Shown here: piece by piece, positions 56,364-64,000 of the stretch | Layout: each line of letters opens with the position of its first letter | How positions within the stretch are numbered: the stretch's first letter is position 1 | From: Paludibacter sp. | GTDB taxonomy: Bacteria; Bacteroidota; Bacteroidia; Bacteroidales; Paludibacteraceae | Assembly: GCA_028692715.1 (NCBI GenBank) | Contig: JAQUWU010000017.1 | Location: 22,454-86,453 of the forward strand | Direction of reading: 5' to 3' | DNA length: 64,000 nucleotides | The notes under the pieces: model-generated | The model's input: only the letters and a program-made list of their open reading frames with translations | Databases searched by the model: none | Told to the model about the DNA's origin: nothing | Made by a program: the position numbers and the translations under genes

Positions 56364-56375
56364 CGAATAACCAGC

Positions 56376-57011
56376 TTACAAATATGGATTATTCACTTTC
56401 TCGTATCCAATTGTTGTAGCGGGTCCATGACCACTATAAACAGTGGTGGAATCGGGTAGGGGAAGTAATTTTTTTGTAATTGACAATATTAAGGTCGCAT
56501 AATCACCTTTTACTAAATCAGTTCGGCCAATTGAACCTTTAAATAGAACATCACCTGCAAATAAAACCCCATCCTTTTCTGAATAAAACGCAAGACTTCC
56601 GGGAGAATGACCGGGAACATAAATCGCAATTAGACTTGAATTTCCAAATTGAATTTCTTGATTTTCAACAATGTAACTTCCAAGAGGTTGAGCCTCTTCA
56701 TTTATAGGAAAACCAAATGAACGAGCTTGAGCCTCAACATTATCCAGTAAAAACTCATCTTCAATATGTGCTTGTGGTTTTATACCAAAAGTTTCAGTTA
56801 CAAATTTATTTCCAAATTGATGATCGAGATGTAAATGAGTATTAATCAAACATTTAACTATTAGATTATTTTCTTCTATGAATTTTTTAAGTAATTGTTT
56901 TTCTGCATCGAATATACAACCGGCATCTATAATAACAGCTTCATTTGTTTCATCGTACAGCAAATAGGTATTTTCTTGAAATGGATTGAATGTGAAAGTT
57001 TTTATTGTCAT
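56376..57011 (-). CDS. MBL-fold metallohydrolase (glyoxalase II-like)
   Basis: A 211-residue metallo-beta-lactamase fold hydrolase. INTHLHLDHQFG near 56-67 is the HxHxDH dinuclear metal motif, YVPGHSPGSLAFY near 131-143 the next His, AGDVLFKGSIGRTDL near 151-165 the bridging Asp, and YSGHGPATTIGYE the last His. The family includes hydroxyacylglutathione hydrolase-like thioesterases; the substrate is unknown. Confidence 0.88.
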   Translation of the reverse strand: MTIKTFTFNPFQENTYLLYDETNEAVIIDAGCIFDAEKQLLKKFIEENNLIVKCLINTHLHLDHQFGNKFVTETFGIKPQAHIEDEFLLDNVEAQARSFGFPINEEAQPLGSYIVENQEIQFGNSSLIAIYVPGHSPGSLAFYSEKDGVLFAGDVLFKGSIGRTDLVKGDYATLILSITKKLLPLPDSTTVYSGHGPATTIGYEKVNNPYL

Positions 57012-57116
57012 TATAAATAGTTTTATTTATGCGCTACGCTTAAAATATTAATTGAAATTTACTCCCATTGATCGTGATAATTGTTCGCACTGCTCAAAAA
57101 ATCAGTTTATACTCAA

Positions 57117-57737
57117 TTAAATAGGAACATATACTGCTTTTTTTGTTTGAAAGTACTCTTCATGATAGAAATCGCTAACATTATAAAGTTCAGCAATATT
57201 CTTATAAGGTTGAATTTCGTGTTGTAATTCGCCACCTTTCAGGCAAATTAATCCGTTGGGAAGCGCATTTTTTTGTTTACTGCTTACATTCTTTTTTACT
57301 AGCGTTATTAAGTCACCCAAGGGCATTACCGCACGGCTTACAACAAAATCAAATTTATCTTTTTCTTCCTGCACTCTTAAATGCTTTAATTTTATGTTAT
57401 TTAAACCAATAGCAGATGAAACTTCATTTCCAACTTTAATTTTTTTTCCGATAGAATCAATCAAAACAAAGTTCGTCTCAGGGAACAATATTGCTAAAGG
57501 AATGCCGGGAAAACCACCACCGGTTCCTACATCCAAAACTTTTGTTCCTGGTTGAAAATGAATTATTTCAGCTATTGCTAGTGAATGTAACACATGATGT
57601 TCGTAAAGGTTCTCTATATCTTTGCGAGAAATAACATTTATTTTGGCATTCCAGTCAAAATATAAATTATAAAGTGCTGCAAATTGAGACTTTTGAAGCT
57701 CCGATAAATGAGGAAAGTATTTTAAAATCTGTTCCAT
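57117..57737 (-). CDS. rsmG: 16S rRNA (guanine-527-N7)-methyltransferase
   Basis: 206 residues from the ATG at 57737 (MEQILKYFPHLSELQKSQFA), the usual start for the family. The frame is open to 57824, but a TAACTTTG box on the minus strand (57753-57760) lies in that extension, supporting the shorter form. WNAKINVISRKD near 26-37 and KVLDVGTGGGFPGIPLAI near 69-86 (SAM-binding loop) are diagnostic. RsmG methylates G527 of 16S rRNA. Confidence 0.94.
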   Translation of the reverse strand: MEQILKYFPHLSELQKSQFAALYNLYFDWNAKINVISRKDIENLYEHHVLHSLAIAEIIHFQPGTKVLDVGTGGGFPGIPLAILFPETNFVLIDSIGKKIKVGNEVSSAIGLNNIKLKHLRVQEEKDKFDFVVSRAVMPLGDLITLVKKNVSSKQKNALPNGLICLKGGELQHEIQPYKNIAELYNVSDFYHEEYFQTKKAVYVPI

Positions 57738-57824
57738 AAGTTTATTTTGCCGCAAAGTTATATGTTTTTTTGATGATACTGAATAAATATAATTAATTTG
57801 TTTTATTTCAAATTGAAACTTCAT

Positions 57825-58267
57825 CTTGAAATAGGTTTATGTGTTTGAAATATAAAAGTTGTTCTCAATATTTAATAATAGGTTTTAGCACAGTAGGGCT
57901 TATAGTGAAAAATATCCGAAGAGGCTTTTGTAGAGGCATAAATTATTCCGATTCAGGACAATACCCCCAATGCTCGAGTGTCCCATAGTTGGACTTTTTC
58001 TTCTCTTTTCTATTTAAAACTACTGTGGACAATGAGTAAGGAAATATATCAATCATAAATATCATTTACTTACATTTGAATTGCTTTTGAATTTGATTAG
58101 ATATATGTACGTATTGTATATTTATTTTTTAGGTATCTTTTTATTATCTTTGCGCTCTGATTTGCAATTTATTACATTAATATTAAATAATCTATTTAAA
58201 TATCAAGACTTTAAAAGTTTGAATAGACCTGATAATTAAAAGATTGACAACTAAAAAACAAATAAAG
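57825..58267. other. Divergent region between rsmG and fabD
   Basis: About 440 AT-rich nt without a gene. TATCTTTG at 58145-58152 on the plus strand is the likely -7 box of fabD. No RNA gene or larger repeat is seen. Confidence 0.45.
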
Positions 58268-59140
58268 ATGAAAGCTTACGTTTTTCCCGGTCAGGGCGCT
58301 CAATTTGTAGGAATGGGCAAAGATTTATACGATCATTCACCATTAGCCAAAGAATATTTTGAAAAAGCAAATGAAATTCTAGGTTTCCGTATTACCGACA
58401 TAATGTTTGAAGGAACACTAGAAGATTTAAAACAAACTAAAGTAACTCAACCGGCTGTTTTTTTACATTCTGTAATTTCAGCTTTTGTACTGGGAGATGA
58501 TTTTAAACCAGAAATGGTTGCCGGACATTCTCTTGGCGAATTTTCCGCTTTAGTAGCTGCGGGCGCAGTTACCTTCGAAGATGGCTTAAAACTCGTATAT
58601 GCTCGTGCTATTGCCATGCAAAAAGCTTGTGAATCAGAGCCGTCAACAATGGCCGCTGTATTAGGACTAAGTGATGATGCTGTAGAAGAAGTTTGCGAAT
58701 CAATAAAGGAGGCTATTGTAGTTCCTGCTAATTATAACTGTCCCGGTCAACTTGTTATTTCAGGATCTATCGAAGGAATTGATATAGCTTGTGAATTGTT
58801 GAAAGAAAAAGGAGCAAAACGTGCTTTAAAACTTCCTGTTGGTGGTGCTTTTCACTCTCCATTGATGCAACCCGCCAGCGAAGAATTGCAGGAAGCAATT
58901 AATGCAACAACTTTTAAAACTCCAATTTGTCCTGTTTATCAGAATGTTAACGCATATCCGCAAACAAAGCCTGAAGCAATCAAAGAAAATCTTATTGCAC
59001 AGCTTACAGCTCCTGTACGCTGGACACAGACTGTGAAAAACATGGTTACAGATGGTGCCACTGAATTTAATGAGCTCGGTCCGGGTGATGTTTTGAAAGG
59101 ATTAATAAAAAAAATTAGTCCCGAAGCGATTGTAGGATAA
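58268..59140 (+). CDS. fabD: Malonyl-CoA:ACP transacylase
   Basis: 290 residues from the ATG at 58268 (MKAYVFPGQGAQFVGMGKDL); an in-frame TTG at 58244 is unlikely. GHSLGEFSALVAAG near 86-99 holds the nucleophile Ser. The catalytic His is in GGAFHSPLM, and the last Gln motif is QNVNA. It loads malonate onto ACP for fatty-acid synthesis. The aspS gene follows on the same strand but has its own probable -7 box (TACTTTTG, 59240-59247). Confidence 0.95.
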   Translation: MKAYVFPGQGAQFVGMGKDLYDHSPLAKEYFEKANEILGFRITDIMFEGTLEDLKQTKVTQPAVFLHSVISAFVLGDDFKPEMVAGHSLGEFSALVAAGAVTFEDGLKLVYARAIAMQKACESEPSTMAAVLGLSDDAVEEVCESIKEAIVVPANYNCPGQLVISGSIEGIDIACELLKEKGAKRALKLPVGGAFHSPLMQPASEELQEAINATTFKTPICPVYQNVNAYPQTKPEAIKENLIAQLTAPVRWTQTVKNMVTDGATEFNELGPGDVLKGLIKKISPEAIVG

Positions 59141-59290
59141 CTCATTAACTTAATATCAGAAAATATTGAAAGATGCCGAGATTTTATTCTTTGCATCTTT
59201 TTATTATAAATATGCCATTTATAAATAAGGATTTTTTAGTACTTTTGCTGTCCTGTATATGAAATTTGAATTATTGGAAATTATTTAATT

Positions 59291-61045
59291 ATGTTTAGAA
59301 CACACACTTGCGGCGAATTACGCATTTCTCATGCCGGTCAAACTATTACACTTGCCGGTTGGGTACAACGCACCCGAAAAATGGGCGGAATGACTTTCGT
59401 AGATATACGTGACCGTTACGGTATTACTCAGCTGGTTTTTAATCAGGATACAAATACTATTCTTTGGGAATCAGCCAATAAACTGGGTCGGGAATTTGTT
59501 ATTCAGGTTAGCGGTGAAGTTGCCGAACGAAGCAATAAAAATGCCAATATAAATACCGGTGATATCGAATTATTGGTGACTGTTTTGACCGTTTTGAACG
59601 AGTCAAAAACACCTCCTTTCACTATTGAAGATAATACTGATGGTGGTGATGACATACGTATGAAATACCGTTATCTGGATTTGCGTAGAAATGCAGTACG
59701 TCATAACCTCGAATTGCGTCATGCCATGGCCTTTGAAACACGTAGATATCTGGATAAAATGAACTTCCTTGAAGTAGAAACTCCTGTTCTGATTGGATCT
59801 ACTCCTGAAGGAGCACGCGATTTTGTTGTGCCTTCGCGCATGAATCCCGGTGAGTTCTATGCATTGCCACAATCGCCACAGCTGTTCAAACAGTTGTTAA
59901 TGGTGTCAGGTTTCGATCGATATTTTCAGATAGTAAAATGTTTCCGCGATGAAGACTTACGGGCCGATCGTCAGCCGGAATTTACCCAGATAGATTGTGA
60001 AATGTCTTTTGTTACTCAGGAAGATGTGTTGCAAATTTTTGAAGGAATGGTAAAACATCTCTTTAAATACGTCAAAAACATTGATTTTGTAGAATCATTT
60101 CCCCGAATGACCTGGGCAGATGCCATGAAGTATTACGGTTCCGATAAACCGGATATTCGTTTCGATATGAAATTTGTGGAATTGAAGGAAGAGGTCTCAG
60201 GACATAATTTTGTTGTTTTTGACAGTGTGCCTTATGTTGCCGGCATTTGTGCTACCGGATGTGCTGGTTATACCCGTAAACAGATTGATACGCTTACTGA
60301 CTTTGTAAAACGTCCTCAAGTGGGAGCAAAGGGGCTTGTTTATATCCGTTGCGAGGCAGATGGAACATTCAAATCATCGGTTGATAAATTTTACAGCAAC
60401 GACGACTTAAAAATCATTGCTGATAAATGTAATGCTATTCCGGGCGATTTAATCCTTATTCTCGCCGGAGAAATACGGAAAACGCAAAAAGCATTAAATG
60501 AATTACGTTTGGAAATAGGAGAGGCCTTAGGACTTCGTGATAAAAATGTATTTGCTCCTTTGTGGGTTATTGATTTTCCTTTGTTTGAATACGACGAAGA
60601 GACACAACGCTATTATGCTATGCACCATCCATTTACATCGCCAATGCTAGAAGATTTACCTTTGCTTGAAACCAACAAAGGTGAAGTTAGAAGCAATGCA
60701 TATGACATGGTAGTGAATGGAGTAGAACTTGGAGGAGGATCGATACGTATACACGACAGCAAGTTACAAAATGAGATGTTCAAACATCTTGGATTTACGC
60801 CAGAAAAAGCCGAAGCCCAGTTTGGATTTCTTATGAGCGCATTTCAGTACGGAGCACCTCCTCACGGTGGATTAGCATTTGGTTTGGATCGTTTTGTATC
60901 TTTATTTGCAGGATTGGACAGTATACGGGATTGTATTGCGTTCCCGAAAAACAATTCTGGACGCGATGTAATGATGGATGCACCATCTGTTATTGATCAA
61001 TCGCAACTGGATGAACTTAATCTGATCATTGACATTAAAGAATAA
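59291..61045 (+). CDS. aspS: Aspartyl-tRNA synthetase, bacterial type
   Basis: A 584-residue class II synthetase. An N-terminal OB-fold anticodon domain ([20 protein letters not shown]) leads to motif 2 [18 protein letters not shown] near 218-235, a GAD insertion domain about 300-420, and motif 3 [15 protein letters not shown] near 530-544. The GAD insertion marks the bacterial AspRS type. Discriminating versus non-discriminating cannot be decided from sequence alone. Confidence 0.97.
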   Translation: MFRTHTCGELRISHAGQTITLAGWVQRTRKMGGMTFVDIRDRYGITQLVFNQDTNTILWESANKLGREFVIQVSGEVAERSNKNANINTGDIELLVTVLTVLNESKTPPFTIEDNTDGGDDIRMKYRYLDLRRNAVRHNLELRHAMAFETRRYLDKMNFLEVETPVLIGSTPEGARDFVVPSRMNPGEFYALPQSPQLFKQLLMVSGFDRYFQIVKCFRDEDLRADRQPEFTQIDCEMSFVTQEDVLQIFEGMVKHLFKYVKNIDFVESFPRMTWADAMKYYGSDKPDIRFDMKFVELKEEVSGHNFVVFDSVPYVAGICATGCAGYTRKQIDTLTDFVKRPQVGAKGLVYIRCEADGTFKSSVDKFYSNDDLKIIADKCNAIPGDLILILAGEIRKTQKALNELRLEIGEALGLRDKNVFAPLWVIDFPLFEYDEETQRYYAMHHPFTSPMLEDLPLLETNKGEVRSNAYDMVVNGVELGGGSIRIHDSKLQNEMFKHLGFTPEKAEAQFGFLMSAFQYGAPPHGGLAFGLDRFVSLFAGLDSIRDCIAFPKNNSGRDVMMDAPSVIDQSQLDELNLIIDIKE

Positions 61046-61068
61046 CGTATAAAATATTCATTATTTGT

Positions 61069-61108
61069 AAAAAAGCTGATTCAAATCAAATTTTGAATCA
61101 GCTTTTTT
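61069..61108. terminator. Bidirectional terminator between aspS and endonuclease gene
   Basis: Perfect stem AAAAAAGCTGATTCAA / TTGAATCAGCTTTTTT with a short loop. It serves aspS on the plus strand and the convergent gene ending at 61142. Confidence 0.9.
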
Positions 61109-61141
61109 AAATTCGTTTAATATGTTTTTTCACTTGAATGT

Positions 61142-62305
61142 TTATTCCAGATTTATTCCACTAAGATTTATGATAAAAGAACTTGCATTCGTGCTGTTTA
61201 TAGTTATTAAAGCTGAATGGTTTCCTGTTTTTGTAGGAGCATAAGTTATGTTTATTTCATAACCTTCCGTAGCATTTGCCTTGGTGATAGTTGTTACAGA
61301 AACATTAAATACGCTTGTATTAATTCCTGATTTTAAAATACTTATATCTGCGACCAAGCTGCTACCTTTTATTTTAAGTGTTTTTGTAACAGGATTATTC
61401 TTTTTAGTTTCAAAAATTAGATTTTGATTACTAGTTAAATCATTTTCCGTAATTTCAATGCTGGAATTTGAAGCTGAACTAAAGCTAAAAGCTACAGTAT
61501 TTTTATTTCCCCAAATATATTCAACCAATTCTGGAAGGTCAATAAACGGATTTCTGCTATGTTGTAATTCATAAACTTTGTTGGTTCTAGTGATTTCTTT
61601 ATCACTTACAGGATCTTGACGACACCATTGCAACAATAATTCTTTTGCCCAAGCATTAAATACCGGATAAGTGTTATTATCAAGCATCGGTGAATCCCAA
61701 TAATTCACATAATTTTCATATGTTGTTACCATATATAAATAAGTACGTGCAAAATCTCCTTTATATACATCTGCCGGCTCAAACACATTCCCGATATATC
61801 CAGGATAAACAGCCGGTCCTACTTTACTAACACCATTATTGGTAGTAGGGGTTCCCGTAACGACACCAAGTGGATTATTGCTTTTTGAGAGATTGATATT
61901 TCCATCGGACGGATATAAATTATTTAAATCTTTATAGGCCGCCCATTCATGGCTTCCCCACCATGATTTAGGCAAACAGTGTTCAAGATGAATTGTTTGA
62001 CCAAAACTGGGATAATTTTCTTCTATATAGTTTGTTGAAAAATATCGAAGTGAATCGGAATACATGTCAACAACAAGATTAGTAACTGCATTTCTATCGA
62101 TTGAATAAAATCCTTGCCAAGTATGATTTGATCCGGAACCATAGGCAAAGTAATGAGTTGTATCCTGACAAATAATATCATGAACTGCTGTTTTCAATCC
62201 TGCGCCTGTTTTTCCTTCAAGTGATTGATAGTAATTCGTTGGTATTTCGGAAAAACAAATAGTTGAGAACAATAAAAGAATGTTCAAAACGGATAATTTA
62301 AACAT
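61142..62305 (-). CDS. Secreted endonuclease I (EndA/NucM) family nuclease
   Basis: A 387-residue exported protein. A signal peptide (LSVLNILLLFSTICFSEIP) is followed by the beta-beta-alpha metal nuclease domain: HLEHCLPKSWWG near 107-118 (catalytic His), DLNNLYPSDGNINLSKSNNP near 126-145 (metal-binding Asn and Asp) and the ARTYLYMVTTY helix. The last 120 residues form a beta-sandwich-like domain (ITYAPTKTGNHSALITINST), similar to ASPM-SPD-2-Hydin or choice-of-anchor modules. Non-specific DNA/RNA degradation outside the cell, for nutrients or biofilm DNA, is the family role. Confidence 0.86.
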   Translation of the reverse strand: MFKLSVLNILLLFSTICFSEIPTNYYQSLEGKTGAGLKTAVHDIICQDTTHYFAYGSGSNHTWQGFYSIDRNAVTNLVVDMYSDSLRYFSTNYIEENYPSFGQTIHLEHCLPKSWWGSHEWAAYKDLNNLYPSDGNINLSKSNNPLGVVTGTPTTNNGVSKVGPAVYPGYIGNVFEPADVYKGDFARTYLYMVTTYENYVNYWDSPMLDNNTYPVFNAWAKELLLQWCRQDPVSDKEITRTNKVYELQHSRNPFIDLPELVEYIWGNKNTVAFSFSSASNSSIEITENDLTSNQNLIFETKKNNPVTKTLKIKGSSLVADISILKSGINTSVFNVSVTTITKANATEGYEINITYAPTKTGNHSALITINSTNASSFIINLSGINLE

Positions 62306-62932
62306 ATAAATATAGTGTAAATAAATTTTTAGTAAAACCTTAATTGATATTATTCTCTTTATTCATAAAATTATTTCATATTTTATGAAAGCCTTTATTC
62401 TAAAAGGTTTTATTATATTTTATTGTGCAGAAACACTTCCGTATTATTGTTTAATGTTTAAATAACACTTTGTTTATATTAATTATTCTACAGTGTGATA
62501 TTTTGTCATTTTAAGTTATCTCTAAATACTTGATTTTTGAATCTTCTTCCAAACTTAAACTTAAATTAAATCAGGTTAGGAGTGAGGCGTTCCATTTCGA
62601 TCTATTTGATTCAATAAATGAAACCTTGAGTGTACGTACTACAAAAAGTAATTTTTGAATCTACCTGATGGTAGATAGGCCCAATCGGAGTATTTCGACT
62701 TTCCGTACTTTCTGAATACGCAAATAGCGCAAATTTACACGTGGACTCAACCTTTAATTTTTCAATGTAGGGGAGTTCAGACTTTATCTATTATACATAA
62801 TATAAATTATAGGAATAAGGCTCAGATTGAAATATATCTAATATGAATCTCAAATAGATATTATTTTCTTTATATTTGTAATGCTTAATCATTCTTGAAA
62901 ATCTATTTCATTTTCTGCAAAATTTTCCAACT
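62306..62932. other. Divergent AT-rich intergenic region
   Basis: 627 nt without a supported gene. It contains a perfect inverted repeat ATCTACC-TGAT-GGTAGAT near 62661-62678, similar in type to the one near 48795. A TATATTTG box (62871-62878) on the plus strand is the likely promoter of the metallophosphoesterase gene. Confidence 0.5.
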
Positions 62933-64000
62933 ATGAAAATGTACACAGCCGTATTGGTAATTCTATTGCTAATGATAGTATTATCGGATGTATTTTTTTA
63001 TTTTCATTTGAAAAAAAAAGAATCAAAACCGATATTCCTGTTTTTGCACATTATTCCAGCAATTATATTTGCAGGCATATTTATCTATATAAAATTCGGA
63101 TTGGAAAATTCACACAATTTCAGAATTATTGCCTGGGTTATGTGGATATATTTCTTCTTTTTGATACTTTATATTTCAAAAATCATCCATATTATTTTCT
63201 ATTTTCTAAATTTTATGTTTAAAAAAGTTGCCCATCACGATGATATATATTTTAACATTGTCAGGGTTGTATTGACTGTTTTCGTTATTTCTGTAATGCT
63301 TATCAGCGCTTATATAACACCACAAAACTTTGAAGTAACACATGTTCAAGTAAAAATTCATAACCTCCCTCCTGCTTTTAACCACTACAAAATAGTACAA
63401 CTATCTGATATTCACCTTGGTAGCTGGAATAGAAAACATAGAAAATTTATTAAAGTTATTGGATTAGTCAATGAACAAAAGCCTGATATTATCGTTTTTA
63501 CAGGCGATATGGTCAATAATTTTGCCACCGAAGCTGCAGGATGGCAATCCTTTTTTCAAGAACTAAAAGCAAAAGATGGGAAATTTGCTATTCTTGGAAA
63601 TCATGATTATGGCGATTACACCGAGTGGAAATCGGAAAAGGAAAGAATGCAAAATCGTTTTATGATTATTCAATCCATTCATGATTTCGGATTTCGTTTA
63701 TTGTTGAATGAACATATCCAATTACATAAAGAAAATGATAGTCTAGTGCTTGTAGGAGTTGAAAATTGGGGAAAATCCGAAAAATTCCGCTATAGTAATC
63801 TGAAAATGGCCTTAAAAGGTACACAACCCGAAAGTATAAAGATATTACTGGCTCACGATCCAAATGAATTTGATGCCGAAATAGCCGGTAAAAAAGATAT
63901 TGTGTTGACTTTATCGGGACATACTCATGCCGGACAAATTGGATTTCGACTAAATAATAAACTATACTCCCCTGCTTCACTGGTTTTTAAGTACTGGTCA
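62933..64000 (+). CDS. Membrane-anchored metallophosphoesterase, cut by window end
   Basis: An open frame from ATG 62933 runs off the window (356 codons seen). Four N-terminal membrane helices (1-125) precede a calcineurin-type phosphoesterase domain: QLSDIHLGSW near 152-161, FTGDMVNN near 184-191, LGNHDYGD near 220-227, LLAHDPNEFD near 303-312 and LSGHTHAGQ near 323-331, all metal-ligand motifs intact. The family includes YaeI/YkuE-type UDP-2,3-diacylglucosamine or phosphodiester hydrolases; the precise substrate is unknown. A TATATTTG box lies 55 nt upstream. Confidence 0.88.
   Translation, partial: MKMYTAVLVILLLMIVLSDVFFYFHLKKKESKPIFLFLHIIPAIIFAGIFIYIKFGLENSHNFRIIAWVMWIYFFFLILYISKIIHIIFYFLNFMFKKVAHHDDIYFNIVRVVLTVFVISVMLISAYITPQNFEVTHVQVKIHNLPPAFNHYKIVQLSDIHLGSWNRKHRKFIKVIGLVNEQKPDIIVFTGDMVNNFATEAAGWQSFFQELKAKDGKFAILGNHDYGDYTEWKSEKERMQNRFMIIQSIHDFGFRLLLNEHIQLHKENDSLVLVGVENWGKSEKFRYSNLKMALKGTQPESIKILLAHDPNEFDAEIAGKKDIVLTLSGHTHAGQIGFRLNNKLYSPASLVFKYWS

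Noticed and set aside
63206-63980. Minus-strand ORFs near the window end
   Set aside because: They are antisense to the intact metallophosphoesterase frame, which carries all catalytic motifs on the plus strand.

Overview
The window looks like chromosomal DNA of an anaerobic or microaerophilic member of the Bacteroidetes, most likely Bacteroidales (a Paludibacter-like propionate producer is a reasonable guess). Reasons: low GC, many TAnnTTTG promoter boxes typical of the phylum, phylum-typical families (DUF4783, DUF2520 with a UbiA-type prenyltransferase, DUF4395, large single-chain PurL), and two complete Na+-pumping methylmalonyl-CoA decarboxylase operons next to methylmalonyl-CoA epimerase. 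The assignment is inference from gene content only.

Region 1 (1-9150) is an accessory or defence-like island, read on the minus strand. It holds the ruins of a type I restriction-modification locus: an hsdM broken by one base, and a short ORF that appears to join the hsdR start to the middle of hsdS. A REP-associated (Y1/HUH) transposase sits inside it among more than a dozen short GC-rich palindromes. Downstream are an intact 1608-residue protein that fuses a DEDD-type exonuclease-like domain, a RecQ helicase and a UvrD-type helicase, and a small gene resembling the uracil-DNA glycosylase fold. That nuclease-helicase-helicase gene plus its partner is the best candidate here for an undescribed system.

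Region 2 (9370-19760) carries a small HExxH membrane protein, an ADP-ribosylglycohydrolase, an Nramp metal transporter and a second cation transporter, then a maf / UbiA prenyltransferase / DUF2520 / membrane protein / nitroreductase cluster, a DUF3298-like lipoprotein, a decayed small Cys-rich gene, a YihY/BrkB membrane protein and the RNase P RNA gene.

Region 3 (19900-44530) is mostly housekeeping and envelope functions: type II NADH dehydrogenase, an SDR protein, YccF, PlsC acyltransferase, ROK glucokinase with a GluP-type sugar transporter, DPP IV-type peptidase, patatin, a giant NtrY-like histidine kinase behind rlmH, DUF4783-nadC, DUF4395, purL, a secreted coiled-coil protein, an RBBP9-like hydrolase and a Pif1-type helicase with HRDC and HTH domains.

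Region 4 (44560-53600) is the metabolic centrepiece. Two paralogous operons share the order mmdA (carboxyltransferase), gamma subunit, biotin carrier, beta subunit (Na+ pump). The upstream one is preceded by mce and has a carrier with two biotinyl domains. Together they would convert (R)/(S)-methylmalonyl-CoA to propionyl-CoA while exporting Na+.

Region 5 (54000-64000) carries yicC, gmk, nadD, an MBL-fold hydrolase, rsmG, fabD, aspS, a secreted endonuclease I and the start of a membrane-anchored metallophosphoesterase cut by the window end. No tRNA, 5S/16S/23S rRNA, CRISPR array or complete insertion sequence was recognised.
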